Shown here piece after piece: positions 1 to 6,206 of a stretch of DNA of 17,596 nt. The notes beneath the pieces are model-generated. The model saw only the letters and a program-made list of their open reading frames with translations, was not told where the DNA came from and made no database searches. Position 1 is the first letter of the stretch. Every line of letters begins with the position of its first letter. Both the position numbers and the translations under genes were made by a program. This DNA comes from Phocaeicola_A sp964514145 (GTDB lineage: Bacteria; Bacteroidota; Bacteroidia; Bacteroidales; Bacteroidaceae), in the NCBI GenBank assembly GCA_964514145.1, contig CAZEPM010000034.1, positions 1 to 17,596 on the forward strand. Reading direction: 5' to 3'.

Positions 1-869
1 CGTTTCCAGCGATTGTGTGTCCACAACCAGTATTGCGGTGCTCGACAGATCATTTGTTCCAGTTGTTGCATGTACAGGTCTGTTGTCTGGTATTCAGGTA
101 ACTCGTCAATCTTGTCGGTCAGCCGATAAAAGTGGCAGTGGTAGTATCCTCGTTTGGGGCGGGTTACGTCTGCAAAGAAGATGGCGGCGTTGACTTGTCG
201 ACCGATTTTTTCCGTTCCGGTAAACACGGGTGTATCTTGGTGGAGGAATGGCGTGAAATGATGTATGCTGCTCCATTTGGGCGATTGGTCGGAGATGAAT
301 CCAATGATGGCCTTTTGTTGGTTACGTTTCAGCTCAATGATGTGACGCAGTGTCTCTTTCATGGGGATGCAGATGCCACCGTATTGTGAGCGGACGCGCA
401 GAAAAAGTTTGTCGAAGGCTTTGTTGTAAAGCGGATGATAGATTTGTCCGCATTGGATGTCGGACGATACCCAGAGTTTCAACGAAGCAATCCATTCCCA
501 GTTGCAATAGTGCCCCAGATAGATGAATACGAAGTTACGTTTTTCTTCGTTAAGGACGTGAATCATCTCATCGAGTCCGCTGAACGTCATGCGTCGTTTC
601 ATCCCTTTTTCCGACAGAGTAAACTGCTTGATGGTTTCTACGATGCAGTCGCAAAAAAATGCGTAGAACTGTTTCTCTATCTGGATAAGTTCGCTCAGTG
701 GCTTATCGGGAAAGGAATGGATGAGATTCTTGCGCACAATTTTCCGCCGGTAGCGGACAACGTAAAAGAGCGGATAATAGAGCAGATCAGACAACAAATA
801 GAGTATGCGCAAAGGAAGTAGCGACATCAGGAACCAAATGGCATAGACTGGATAATAAACCACTTTCAT
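1..869 (-). CDS. Lysophospholipid acyltransferase family protein (LpxL/HtrB-like lipid A acyltransferase), 3' end cut by window edge
   Basis: Reading the minus strand from the ATG at 869 gives 289 codons without a stop, so the gene leaves the window at its 3' end. The protein opens with a hydrophobic membrane-anchor stretch (about residues 5-40). It then has the HX4E acyltransferase motif in GHYCNWEW (His120, Glu125), the catalytic pair of the LpxL/LpxM family. Near the end it has the family's conserved C-terminal motif WLWTHNRWK (residues 281-289), so probably only a few residues are missing. The family adds a secondary acyl chain to lipid A at the inner face of the inner membrane. The gene starts 22 bases after the sugar kinase stop and is the fourth gene of a leftward operon, which supports a lipid A/core role. 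Which acyl chain and position it uses cannot be told from sequence. Short open frames on the opposite strand here are shadows. Confidence 0.9.
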   Translation of the reverse strand, partial: MKVVYYPVYAIWFLMSLLPLRILYLLSDLLYYPLFYVVRYRRKIVRKNLIHSFPDKPLSELIQIEKQFYAFFCDCIVETIKQFTLSEKGMKRRMTFSGLDEMIHVLNEEKRNFVFIYLGHYCNWEWIASLKLWVSSDIQCGQIYHPLYNKAFDKLFLRVRSQYGGICIPMKETLRHIIELKRNQQKAIIGFISDQSPKWSSIHHFTPFLHQDTPVFTGTEKIGRQVNAAIFFADVTRPKRGYYHCHFYRLTDKIDELPEYQTTDLYMQQLEQMICRAPQYWLWTHNRWK

Positions 870-891
870 ATCGATTCTGTGTTTAAGGCTC

Positions 892-1644
892 CTATTCTGC
901 GTGACGAATGCCGATAAGATCTTGGAACTTGCGTTTGACGCGTCTTCGGTTTTCGAACTTATCGAGCAGACGGATTACACGCACAACGCTGGAATCGTTG
1001 TCCCAATGGCGTTTCTCGGCATAGAGCGAAATCAGATGCCTGAGTACGTCGCGTTCGTGGGTCAGTCGTTTCAGGTCGTTCAGGCATTCTGCAGTGGTAG
1101 GCTTCTTAAATGTTGCGCGGTTGATGTCGATGAGTGTGAAATGAAACTGCCCGTTGTCTTCACGCCGATATAAGATGTTGTTCAGATTGAGATCGCCGTG
1201 TAGGAAGCCTTTTTCATGCATGTTGGCCAAAAAGGTAGCCAATGCTTCTATGAGAGGCGTGTTGTCGCTGTTGCTTTTCATCAGCGAGCCGGACGTCGGG
1301 TCGTCGCAGTAGATCGACACGAAATAGCCTCTGGCAAACAAATGATGACTTTTGGTCTCGATGTAAGCCACTTCGTGCGGGGAATCAATCTGCAGGCTTC
1401 GAAGTTGGGCCGTAAAGCGGTAAGCACGTTCCGCTTTCGACCTTTTGAAGAAAGTGTAGATGATTCGTTGTATGATGTTGGGATGTTTGAATTTCTTTAC
1501 AACCAGAGACAAACCGTTGACATTGTATCGTTTTACGATATTCCGCTTTTTATAGAGTAGCTGACCTTCTTCCTCGAAGACGGACGGAAGTCTCTGTATA
1601 AAGTCTTTCAGATTTATGTATGCCGGATGTATAACGACTTTCAT
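892..1644 (-). CDS. Lipopolysaccharide kinase, Kdo/WaaP/InaA-like family
   Basis: This 250-residue protein carries a small eukaryote-like kinase core. A lysine pair in LVVKKF (Lys50/51) is the likely ATP anchor. The catalytic loop reads HGDLNLNN (His149, Asp151, Asn156), and the metal-binding aspartate lies in LIDINR (Asp173). This arrangement is that of the Kdo kinase/WaaP group, which phosphorylates Kdo or heptose in the lipopolysaccharide inner core on the cytoplasmic side. I chose the ATG at 1644 because it overlaps the TGA of the upstream heptosyltransferase as ATGA, a typical coupled start; a TTG two codons earlier is less likely. Neighbours are a heptosyltransferase-like enzyme upstream and a lipid A acyltransferase downstream. 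Bacteroidales lipid A-core often carries a single phosphorylated Kdo, which makes Kdo the favoured substrate, but that is inference. Confidence 0.88.
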   Translation of the reverse strand: MKVVIHPAYINLKDFIQRLPSVFEEEGQLLYKKRNIVKRYNVNGLSLVVKKFKHPNIIQRIIYTFFKRSKAERAYRFTAQLRSLQIDSPHEVAYIETKSHHLFARGYFVSIYCDDPTSGSLMKSNSDNTPLIEALATFLANMHEKGFLHGDLNLNNILYRREDNGQFHFTLIDINRATFKKPTTAECLNDLKRLTHERDVLRHLISLYAEKRHWDNDSSVVRVIRLLDKFENRRRVKRKFQDLIGIRHAE

Positions 1645-2699
1645 AGGCAATAAGTTTCTTCGATAAGTAAGTTAATACGTTCTACAATGGTTGTAGGGTT
1701 AATTGTTGTCAGGCACAAGTAGTCTTTGTGTCGACAAGGTTTGTTGCCATAAATAGAGCAGGGACGGCACGACAGTCCATTTATCTGTATGACGTTTTCC
1801 ATGGGTTGTCCCCATCCCATGAATCCGGCGTAGGGGTGTGTGGCTCCCCAGACAGAAATAACGGGTGTATGTACCAGTGAGGCCAGATGCATGTTGGCGG
1901 AGTCCATAGAAAGCATAACGTCCAGATGGCTCATCACGATAAGCTCTTTGTCCATCGGTAACTTGCCGGCTAGCGAGCAAGTCGAGGGGTATTGTTTTGC
2001 CCATTGTTCCAAGATTTCGCGTTCGGCAGTGCCTGCGCCAAACAGAAACAGTTTGTAGTCTGACCGGTGAGAAAGCGTTTTTATCACCTGCTCCATCAGC
2101 GAAAGAGGATAGACTTTGCCCTTGTGGGCAGCAAAAGGAGCAATGCCAATCCATTTGTCCGTACCTTTTTCACCGGTGAGGTTGACAGGCTGATTCACAA
2201 GGCGGAGGTCGCCACCCTTGCTGTCGAACAGCGATTGGAAAGTGAGGTTGACCGGGAGGTCGAGTTGGCGCAACACGTCTGCATAGCGTTCGAATGACGT
2301 TTTCAGTGGAACGAAACGCTTTCGGAAGGAGGTTGTCAGCCGTTTTTTCTCACGGCGACCTTTGTTGATGGAAACTGTCCGGACGCCCGACAAAGAAAAA
2401 TAAAAGCGTAGGATGATAGTACGCAATACGTTGTGAAAGTCAGCCACAGCATCGAAATCCATACCCTGCAGTTCTCGATAGAGACGGCTGATGCCCCGCA
2501 GACCGCGATGAACTCCTTTCAGATCCGCACCAATAAACACGACATTGGACGGCATACGACTGAAGAGCGGACGCAGCGACACATTACTCAAGACCGAAAT
2601 CCGGAGTTGTGGGTATGTGTAGGCGCAAGCATAGATAACCGGTATGGTCATTGCTACATCGCCAATCGCTGATAGTCGTATGATTAATAAGCGTTTCAC
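1641..2699 (-). CDS. Glycosyltransferase family 9 protein (ADP-heptose:LPS heptosyltransferase-like)
   Basis: The 352-residue product begins MKRLLIIRLSAIGDVAMTIP, the classic N-terminus of WaaC/WaaF-type GT-B enzymes, where the IGD loop lines the acceptor site. The C-terminal half shows the donor-site features: GIAPFAAHKGKVYP, an LFGAG nucleotide-fold strand, and SMDSANMHLASLVHTPVISVWG, which matches the heptosyltransferase consensus DSGxxHLA with alanine in place of the usual glycine. A cysteine-rich stretch (LSCRPCSIYGNKPCRHKDYLC) near the end resembles that of other family members. The start is a GTG at 2699; no better in-frame ATG precedes it. The gene lies 18 bases after the DUF4254 stop and overlaps the kinase start by four bases, so it is in an operon. 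It probably adds a sugar to the lipid A-Kdo core; heptose as donor is by family and not proven. Confidence 0.9.
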   Translation of the reverse strand: MKRLLIIRLSAIGDVAMTIPVIYACAYTYPQLRISVLSNVSLRPLFSRMPSNVVFIGADLKGVHRGLRGISRLYRELQGMDFDAVADFHNVLRTIILRFYFSLSGVRTVSINKGRREKKRLTTSFRKRFVPLKTSFERYADVLRQLDLPVNLTFQSLFDSKGGDLRLVNQPVNLTGEKGTDKWIGIAPFAAHKGKVYPLSLMEQVIKTLSHRSDYKLFLFGAGTAEREILEQWAKQYPSTCSLAGKLPMDKELIVMSHLDVMLSMDSANMHLASLVHTPVISVWGATHPYAGFMGWGQPMENVIQINGLSCRPCSIYGNKPCRHKDYLCLTTINPTTIVERINLLIEETYCL

Positions 2700-2717
2700 T
2701 TCACTCTCATTATCTGT

Positions 2718-3323
2718 CTATTTCTTTCCGTATAACACCGGATTCAGTTCAGGATCATTATACATTTTCATTTGTTTGTAGACCTTCATGTACTTTCGTC
2801 CGCTTTCAATGTCGGCCAGCAGTTGGTCGATGGCGGCCGACAGGTCTTTCTGCTGTTCTTGCAGGATATGTAGTTTGGTTTCACACTGTGCGCGGTGTTG
2901 TTCGCTCGTATCCGTTCGTTCTGTCTCTTGTCGCATGTGATAAATTTTTAGTGCGAGGATTGACAAACGGTCGACAGCCCATGCCGGACTTTCGGTGTTG
3001 ATAGTTGCGTCGGGCTGCACGCTGACTGCTTTGTATCGGTCGAGGAAGTAGCTGTCAATCAGTTCCACCAGATCGGTGCGGTCTTGGTTGCTTTTGTCAA
3101 TACGGCGTTTGAGTTGCAAAGCATCCGACGGATCAATTTGCGGATCGCGGATGATATCTTCCAAATGCCATTGTACGGCGTCAATCCAGTTTTTAAGGTA
3201 AAGATAATAGTCGATGCTTTTTAGTTCGTATGGGTTTTGGATCGGTGCATCTACGTGGTCAATTTTGTGATAGTCATCAATAGATTGAATAAAAATCCGG
3301 TTACATCGTTCGGTAAACGTCAT
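2718..3323 (-). CDS. DUF4254 domain-containing protein
   Basis: This 201-residue protein matches what I recall of the DUF4254 family, whose biochemical function is unknown. It has no signal peptide or membrane segment and is charged and largely helical. Visible blocks are the N-terminal region with IQNPYELKSIDYYLYLKNWIDAVQWHLED, a central RRIDKSNQDRTDLVE segment, and a C-terminal coiled-coil-like stretch rich in Gln, Lys and Glu ending in YKQMKMYNDPELNPVLYGKK. It is the first gene of the leftward lipid A-core operon and is followed after 18 bases by the family-9 glycosyltransferase. Position suggests an accessory role in core assembly, for instance as a partner of the transferase, but nothing in the sequence shows an active site. 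Start ATG at 3323 fits the upstream promoter. Confidence 0.85.
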   Translation of the reverse strand: MTFTERCNRIFIQSIDDYHKIDHVDAPIQNPYELKSIDYYLYLKNWIDAVQWHLEDIIRDPQIDPSDALQLKRRIDKSNQDRTDLVELIDSYFLDRYKAVSVQPDATINTESPAWAVDRLSILALKIYHMRQETERTDTSEQHRAQCETKLHILQEQQKDLSAAIDQLLADIESGRKYMKVYKQMKMYNDPELNPVLYGKK

Positions 3324-3357
3324 GGTCTCTGCAAACTGTTTTTTTAATTAGGACTTA

Positions 3358-3387
3358 CAAAGATAGATATTTTATTGGACTTGCAAT
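3358..3387 (-). promoter_or_regulatory. Bacteroides-type promoter for the DUF4254-core operon
   Basis: On the minus strand TATCTTTG (3365-3358) matches the -7 consensus TAnnTTTG. An ATTG lies 18 bases upstream (3387-3384) as a fair -33 element. Transcription would begin near 3353, about 30 bases before the DUF4254 start codon. The spacer is about one base shorter than usual. Confidence 0.6.
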
Positions 3388-3408
3388 GCAACATTGAACA
3401 AAAGTGAA

Positions 3409-3416
3409 TAATTTTG
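3409..3416 (+). promoter_or_regulatory. Putative -7 promoter element for pdxB
   Basis: TAATTTTG fits the TAnnTTTG consensus and would start transcription near 3421, about 20 bases before the pdxB ATG at 3441. No clear -33 TTTG is found at the right distance. The element sits about 45 bases from the oppositely directed promoter of the DUF4254 operon, so the two share one short divergent control region. It also overlaps the TTG at 3414 that could otherwise be read as a start. Confidence 0.45.
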
Positions 3417-3440
3417 TGTTTGCAAAATGCTTCTTTCTCC

Positions 3441-4487
3441 ATGAAAGTTCTTATAGATGTCAAAATTCCCTATCTGAAAGGAGTTATAGAGACACTTGCT
3501 GACGAGGTGGTCTATACAGAGAGTGCGGACTTTACGCCGGCCTTGGTGCGCGAAGCCGATGCGCTGTTTGTCCGCACACGCACACTGTGTGACCGTGCGT
3601 TACTTTCCGGAAGCTCCGTGCAGTTTATCGCTACAGCCACCATCGGTTTCGACCATATCGATACGACTTATTGCGAGATTGCCGGTATCGCATGGGCTAA
3701 TGCGCCGGGATGTAATGCGGGCGGGGTGGAACAATATGTCCATTCGGCTTTGTTGTTGTTGGAGCGGGAACGCGGACTGACGTTGGCCGGAGCCACACTG
3801 GGTGTGGTTGGGGTCGGTCATGTTGGCACACGGGTAGCCGCTGTCGGTTGCAAACTGGGCATGCATGTCATGCTCTGCGACCCCCCGAGGGCAGACCGCG
3901 AGGGTTCCGACGGTTTCTTCGGCCTCGATGAGCTGGCTGCGGCATGCGACATCATTAGTTTTCACACGCCCCTGACGACCAATGGCCGTTATCCTACGTA
4001 TCATCTGGCCAATGACTCCTTTTTCCATTCCTTGCAGAAACGTCCTTTCATCATCAATACGTCGCGTGGTGAGGTAGTCGACACGGCCGCTTTGCGTTGT
4101 GCGCTGACTGACGGGCGTGTGGCCGATGCCGTAATCGATGTGTGGGAATACGAACCGACCATTGACCGCGAACTACTGCGTAGGGTCTACTTGGGAACGC
4201 CCCATATAGCCGGTTATTCAGCCGAAGGCAAGGCCAATGCCACGCGGATGGCACTGCAGGCGTTTTGCCGTCACTTCGCTCTTCCCCAACATTTCGAAAT
4301 TGTTCTTCCACCGCCGGAGATACCTGTCATCGAAGCCCGTTCAGAGACCGACGCTCAACTGGCCACCTACGATCCGCGCCGCGACAGTCGGATGCTGAAA
4401 CAGTCGCCCGAACTGTTCGAACAACTACGAGGTACATACAACTATCGCCGCGAAGCCGGAGCATACACTTTTTGCATTCAATCCTAA
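3441..4487 (+). CDS. pdxB: Erythronate-4-phosphate dehydrogenase PdxB
   Basis: The 348-residue protein is a D-2-hydroxyacid dehydrogenase. It has the N-terminal MKVLIDVKIPY typical of PdxB, the NAD-binding GVVGVGHVG (Gly124, Gly126, Gly129) after the ATIGFDHID segment, and the catalytic triad Arg209 in NTSRGEVVD, Glu238 in WEYEP and His255 in TPHIAGYS. The extra C-terminal ~60 residues correspond to the PdxB dimerisation domain (DUF3410). It oxidises 4-phospho-D-erythronate in the DXP-dependent route to pyridoxal phosphate, in the cytoplasm. I start it at the ATG at 3441, which gives the family N-terminus; the in-frame TTG at 3414 lies in the putative promoter. It is transcribed alone, away from the lipid A-core operon, and is followed by a hairpin terminator. 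E. coli PdxB is about 30 residues longer. Confidence 0.95.
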   Translation: MKVLIDVKIPYLKGVIETLADEVVYTESADFTPALVREADALFVRTRTLCDRALLSGSSVQFIATATIGFDHIDTTYCEIAGIAWANAPGCNAGGVEQYVHSALLLLERERGLTLAGATLGVVGVGHVGTRVAAVGCKLGMHVMLCDPPRADREGSDGFFGLDELAAACDIISFHTPLTTNGRYPTYHLANDSFFHSLQKRPFIINTSRGEVVDTAALRCALTDGRVADAVIDVWEYEPTIDRELLRRVYLGTPHIAGYSAEGKANATRMALQAFCRHFALPQHFEIVLPPPEIPVIEARSETDAQLATYDPRRDSRMLKQSPELFEQLRGTYNYRREAGAYTFCIQS

Positions 4488-4548
4488 CCAACTGATTTCC
4501 AAACAAGAAGCAAGCACGTCCGGATATAACGCCGACCAAGGCTGGATA

Positions 4549-4572
4549 GCGCCGTTTCGGTGCCGTTTTTTT
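4549..4572 (+). terminator. Rho-independent terminator after pdxB
   Basis: GCGCCG (4549-4554) can pair with CGGTGC (4558-4563), with one G-T wobble, around a three-base TTT loop; CG and then seven T follow. It lies about 60 bases beyond the pdxB stop. The short stem makes it moderate in strength. Confidence 0.55.
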
Positions 4573-4624
4573 GCTGGCAATACCCGCGAAGCCTGTCGGT
4601 TAATAAATTTTTTTTCAGAAAATA

Positions 4625-4655
4625 TTTGTAGTTTTTCAAAAAGTTTGCAACTTTG
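4625..4655 (+). promoter_or_regulatory. Strong Bacteroides-type promoter for the lipocalin-like lipoprotein
   Basis: TTTG at 4625-4628 serves as -33 and CAACTTTG at 4648-4655 as -7 (one mismatch to TAnnTTTG), with a 19-base spacer, which is the expected distance. Transcription would start near 4660-4662. This leaves a leader of roughly 115 bases before the ATG at 4779, and the AT/G tract lies just inside it. Confidence 0.65.
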
Positions 4656-4666
4656 CAGCCTCTCCG

Positions 4667-4684
4667 ATATATATAGGGGGGGGG
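4667..4684 (+). repeat. AT-dinucleotide run joined to a nine-G homopolymer
   Basis: Positions 4667-4675 alternate A and T, and 4676-4684 are nine consecutive G. The tract begins only a few bases after the predicted transcription start of the lipoprotein gene and about 95 bases before its start codon. G runs of this length are prone to slippage, so the length may vary between cells or between sequence reads. Confidence 0.8.
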
Positions 4685-4778
4685 TAAATTGGAGGCTCAT
4701 CTTCAGTTAGTTCCTACCTCTTGAATGTATAACAAGTGGCCTATTGGGACTGTAGGTTTAATAAAAATAAATAATAAA

Positions 4779-5180
4779 ATGAAAAGATTGAAAATGTTTT
4801 CCGTGTTGCTGGTAATGATGATCAGCGCAGGATTGATGTCGTGTAGTGACGATGACGGTTTGGATGTAAACCTCATTTACGGAACATGGCAGTTAGTGAA
4901 CGAGAGCGGTTACTATTATGAAGATGGCGAACGCTATGACTTCAATGACGACGTTAGTGGTGGTCCAATCTTTGTGTTTAACGAAGATGGTACGGCTACG
5001 ATAGGAGGCGAGGCAGTTAATTGGAGTTTGTCTGGCAAAAGATTAACTATCAGCTACACTGACGAAACTATAGAAGCCAGGGTTGTGACATTGAACGAAT
5101 CAACGATGGTATTTGAATACTCCGATTCCGATGAAGATGGTGAATACTTCGAAAAACTTACGTTTACCAAAGTAAGCTAA
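4779..5180 (+). CDS. Lipocalin-like lipoprotein, probably surface exposed
   Basis: This 133-residue protein starts with a lipoprotein signal: positive MKRLK, a hydrophobic core, then lipobox LMSC with the lipidated Cys at residue 22. The residues right after it are SDDD, like the acidic export signal that sends Bacteroidota lipoproteins to the outer face of the outer membrane. The mature part (LIYGTWQLV at the start, then F.EDGTATI, then alternating strands ending YFEKLTFTKVS) fits a small lipocalin-like beta-barrel domain. Its ligand is unknown. I start at the ATG at 4779 because it gives a clean signal peptide and follows an A-rich stretch; the in-frame ATG at 4725 would add 18 residues before the signal. 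The gene stands alone between its own promoter and terminator. The mature region is very acidic. Lipocalin assignment is from pattern, not alignment. Confidence 0.82.
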   Translation: MKRLKMFSVLLVMMISAGLMSCSDDDGLDVNLIYGTWQLVNESGYYYEDGERYDFNDDVSGGPIFVFNEDGTATIGGEAVNWSLSGKRLTISYTDETIEARVVTLNESTMVFEYSDSDEDGEYFEKLTFTKVS

Positions 5181-5226
5181 GGTGTATTTTTTCCACAAAG
5201 GAAGATACTAAAGAGAGAAAAGTAGA

Positions 5227-5274
5227 CGGATTTCGCATAACTCTTGCCAGAGTTTGCGAAATCCGCTTATTTTG
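5227..5274 (+). terminator. Long-stem rho-independent terminator after the lipoprotein gene
   Basis: CGGATTTCGCA (5227-5237) pairs perfectly with TGCGAAATCCG (5255-5265). After a single bulged T, AACTCT pairs with AGAGTT around a TGCC loop, giving a 17-bp stem. A T-rich run (CTTATTTTG) follows. It ends about 45 bases before the rnhB start, so it separates the two genes. Confidence 0.85.
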
Positions 5275-5319
5275 TACCGGCTACTCTGCCAACCGAACTA
5301 CATTATGAAATCTCGAACC

Positions 5320-5928
5320 ATGCTATTGCCTTATTTACATCCAGACCTGACAGAAGCCGGTTGCGACGAGGCCGGACGTGGCTGCCTAGCCGGTCCCGTG
5401 TATGCCGCCGCAGTGATTTTGCCACATGATTTTACGAACGAAGAGCTGAACGATTCGAAAAAACTGACGGAACGACAACGTTATGCCCTGCGCGAACTGA
5501 TAGAACGCGAGGCCGTCGCATGGGCGGTGGGCGTGACCTCGGTGCAAGAGATTGACCGCATCAACATTCTCAATGCCTCTTTTCTGGCCATGCATCGCGC
5601 CATCGACGGGCTGAGCGTTCGTCCCCAACATTTGCTGATAGATGGTAACCGTTTTCATCCTTATGCCAACATTCCCCACACAACGGTAGTCAAAGGCGAC
5701 GGGAAATACCTGTCGATAGCGGCAGCATCCATATTAGCCAAGACTTACCGCGATGATGAAATGAAGCGGCTGCACGCAGCGTTCCCGCAATATGGCTGGG
5801 CAAGCAACAAGGGCTACCCCACGAAGAAACATCGCGAAGCCATTTGCTGCCACGGACTGTCGTTCCATCACCGAATTTCGTTCAATCAGTTTGGAGACAC
5901 ACAGCTTCCACTTCATTTTCAGCCATAA
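5320..5928 (+). CDS. rnhB: Ribonuclease HII
   Basis: The 202-residue protein is a full-length RNase HII, which nicks RNA in RNA-DNA hybrids and removes single misincorporated ribonucleotides from DNA. The acidic active site is visible: Asp16 and Glu17 in CDEAGRGCLAGPV, Asp108 in LLIDGNRF, and Asp145 in ILAKTYRDDEM. The Gly-Arg-Gly of DEAGRG is the loop that recognises the RNA-DNA junction. The NDSKKLTE segment and the KGDGKYLSIAAASILAK block are family hallmarks. I chose the ATG at 5320 because the product then starts MLLPYL, as I recall for Bacteroidales homologues; an ATG five codons earlier (5305) is also possible. A TTG at 5254 would begin within the terminator stem and is unlikely. It is flanked by a terminator upstream and a 278-base intergenic stretch downstream. 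Confidence 0.95.
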   Translation: MLLPYLHPDLTEAGCDEAGRGCLAGPVYAAAVILPHDFTNEELNDSKKLTERQRYALRELIEREAVAWAVGVTSVQEIDRINILNASFLAMHRAIDGLSVRPQHLLIDGNRFHPYANIPHTTVVKGDGKYLSIAAASILAKTYRDDEMKRLHAAFPQYGWASNKGYPTKKHREAICCHGLSFHHRISFNQFGDTQLPLHFQP

Positions 5929-5960
5929 CCTGTTCTAAGCATCGTTGAGCCGCATAACCG

Positions 5961-5995
5961 GCCTAAGGTTGTTTGGTTTGGTGACCGCCTTAGGT
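5961..5995 (+). repeat. Inverted repeat downstream of rnhB
   Basis: CCTAAGG at 5962-5968 and CCTTAGG at 5988-5994 are perfect inverted copies with a 19-base loop, extendable by a G-T wobble. No T run follows, so it is not a typical terminator, although it may act as a 3' end structure of the rnhB transcript. Confidence 0.4.
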
Positions 5996-6030
5996 CAGTT
6001 TCGTGACCATGCGTCATTTGTCCGGTGACC
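5981..6030 (+). repeat. Three GTGACC hexamers at exact 22-base spacing
   Basis: GTGACC occurs at 5981, 6003 and 6025, in phase with two turns of the helix. The first two are followed by a reverse partner: TGACC-6-GGTCA and TGAC-5-GTCA. The stretch lies in the 278 bases between rnhB and metG, about 120 bases upstream of the putative metG promoter. The rest of that gap shows no gene that I can support. A protein-binding array is possible but unproven. Confidence 0.45.
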
Positions 6031-6148
6031 ACCCTTCAATCAGAAAGCATCGGAGGCGAGGACTTGTCGTATCGATATGCTTCCGAAGAAAAATGCCCAC
6101 GGTTTGAGAAAGTTCGGCGTAAGTCTCCGCAGAACCGTCGCGATTTAC

Positions 6149-6156
6149 TATCTTTG
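6149..6156 (+). promoter_or_regulatory. Putative -7 promoter element for metG
   Basis: TATCTTTG matches the Bacteroides -7 consensus exactly and is followed by CACC. Transcription would start near 6161, about 45 bases before the metG ATG. No TTTG lies at the expected -33 distance, so only half of the promoter is supported. Confidence 0.5.
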
Positions 6157-6206
6157 CACCACGTCAGCCTCAGGCCGACAAATCGTTAGACAGAAAAAAC
6201 ACAAGT

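Noticed and set aside
132..821. Two plus-strand open frames (132-389 and 435-821).
   Set aside because: The minus strand of the same stretch encodes a continuous acyltransferase with HX4E and the WLWTHNRWK motif, so these frames are shadows.
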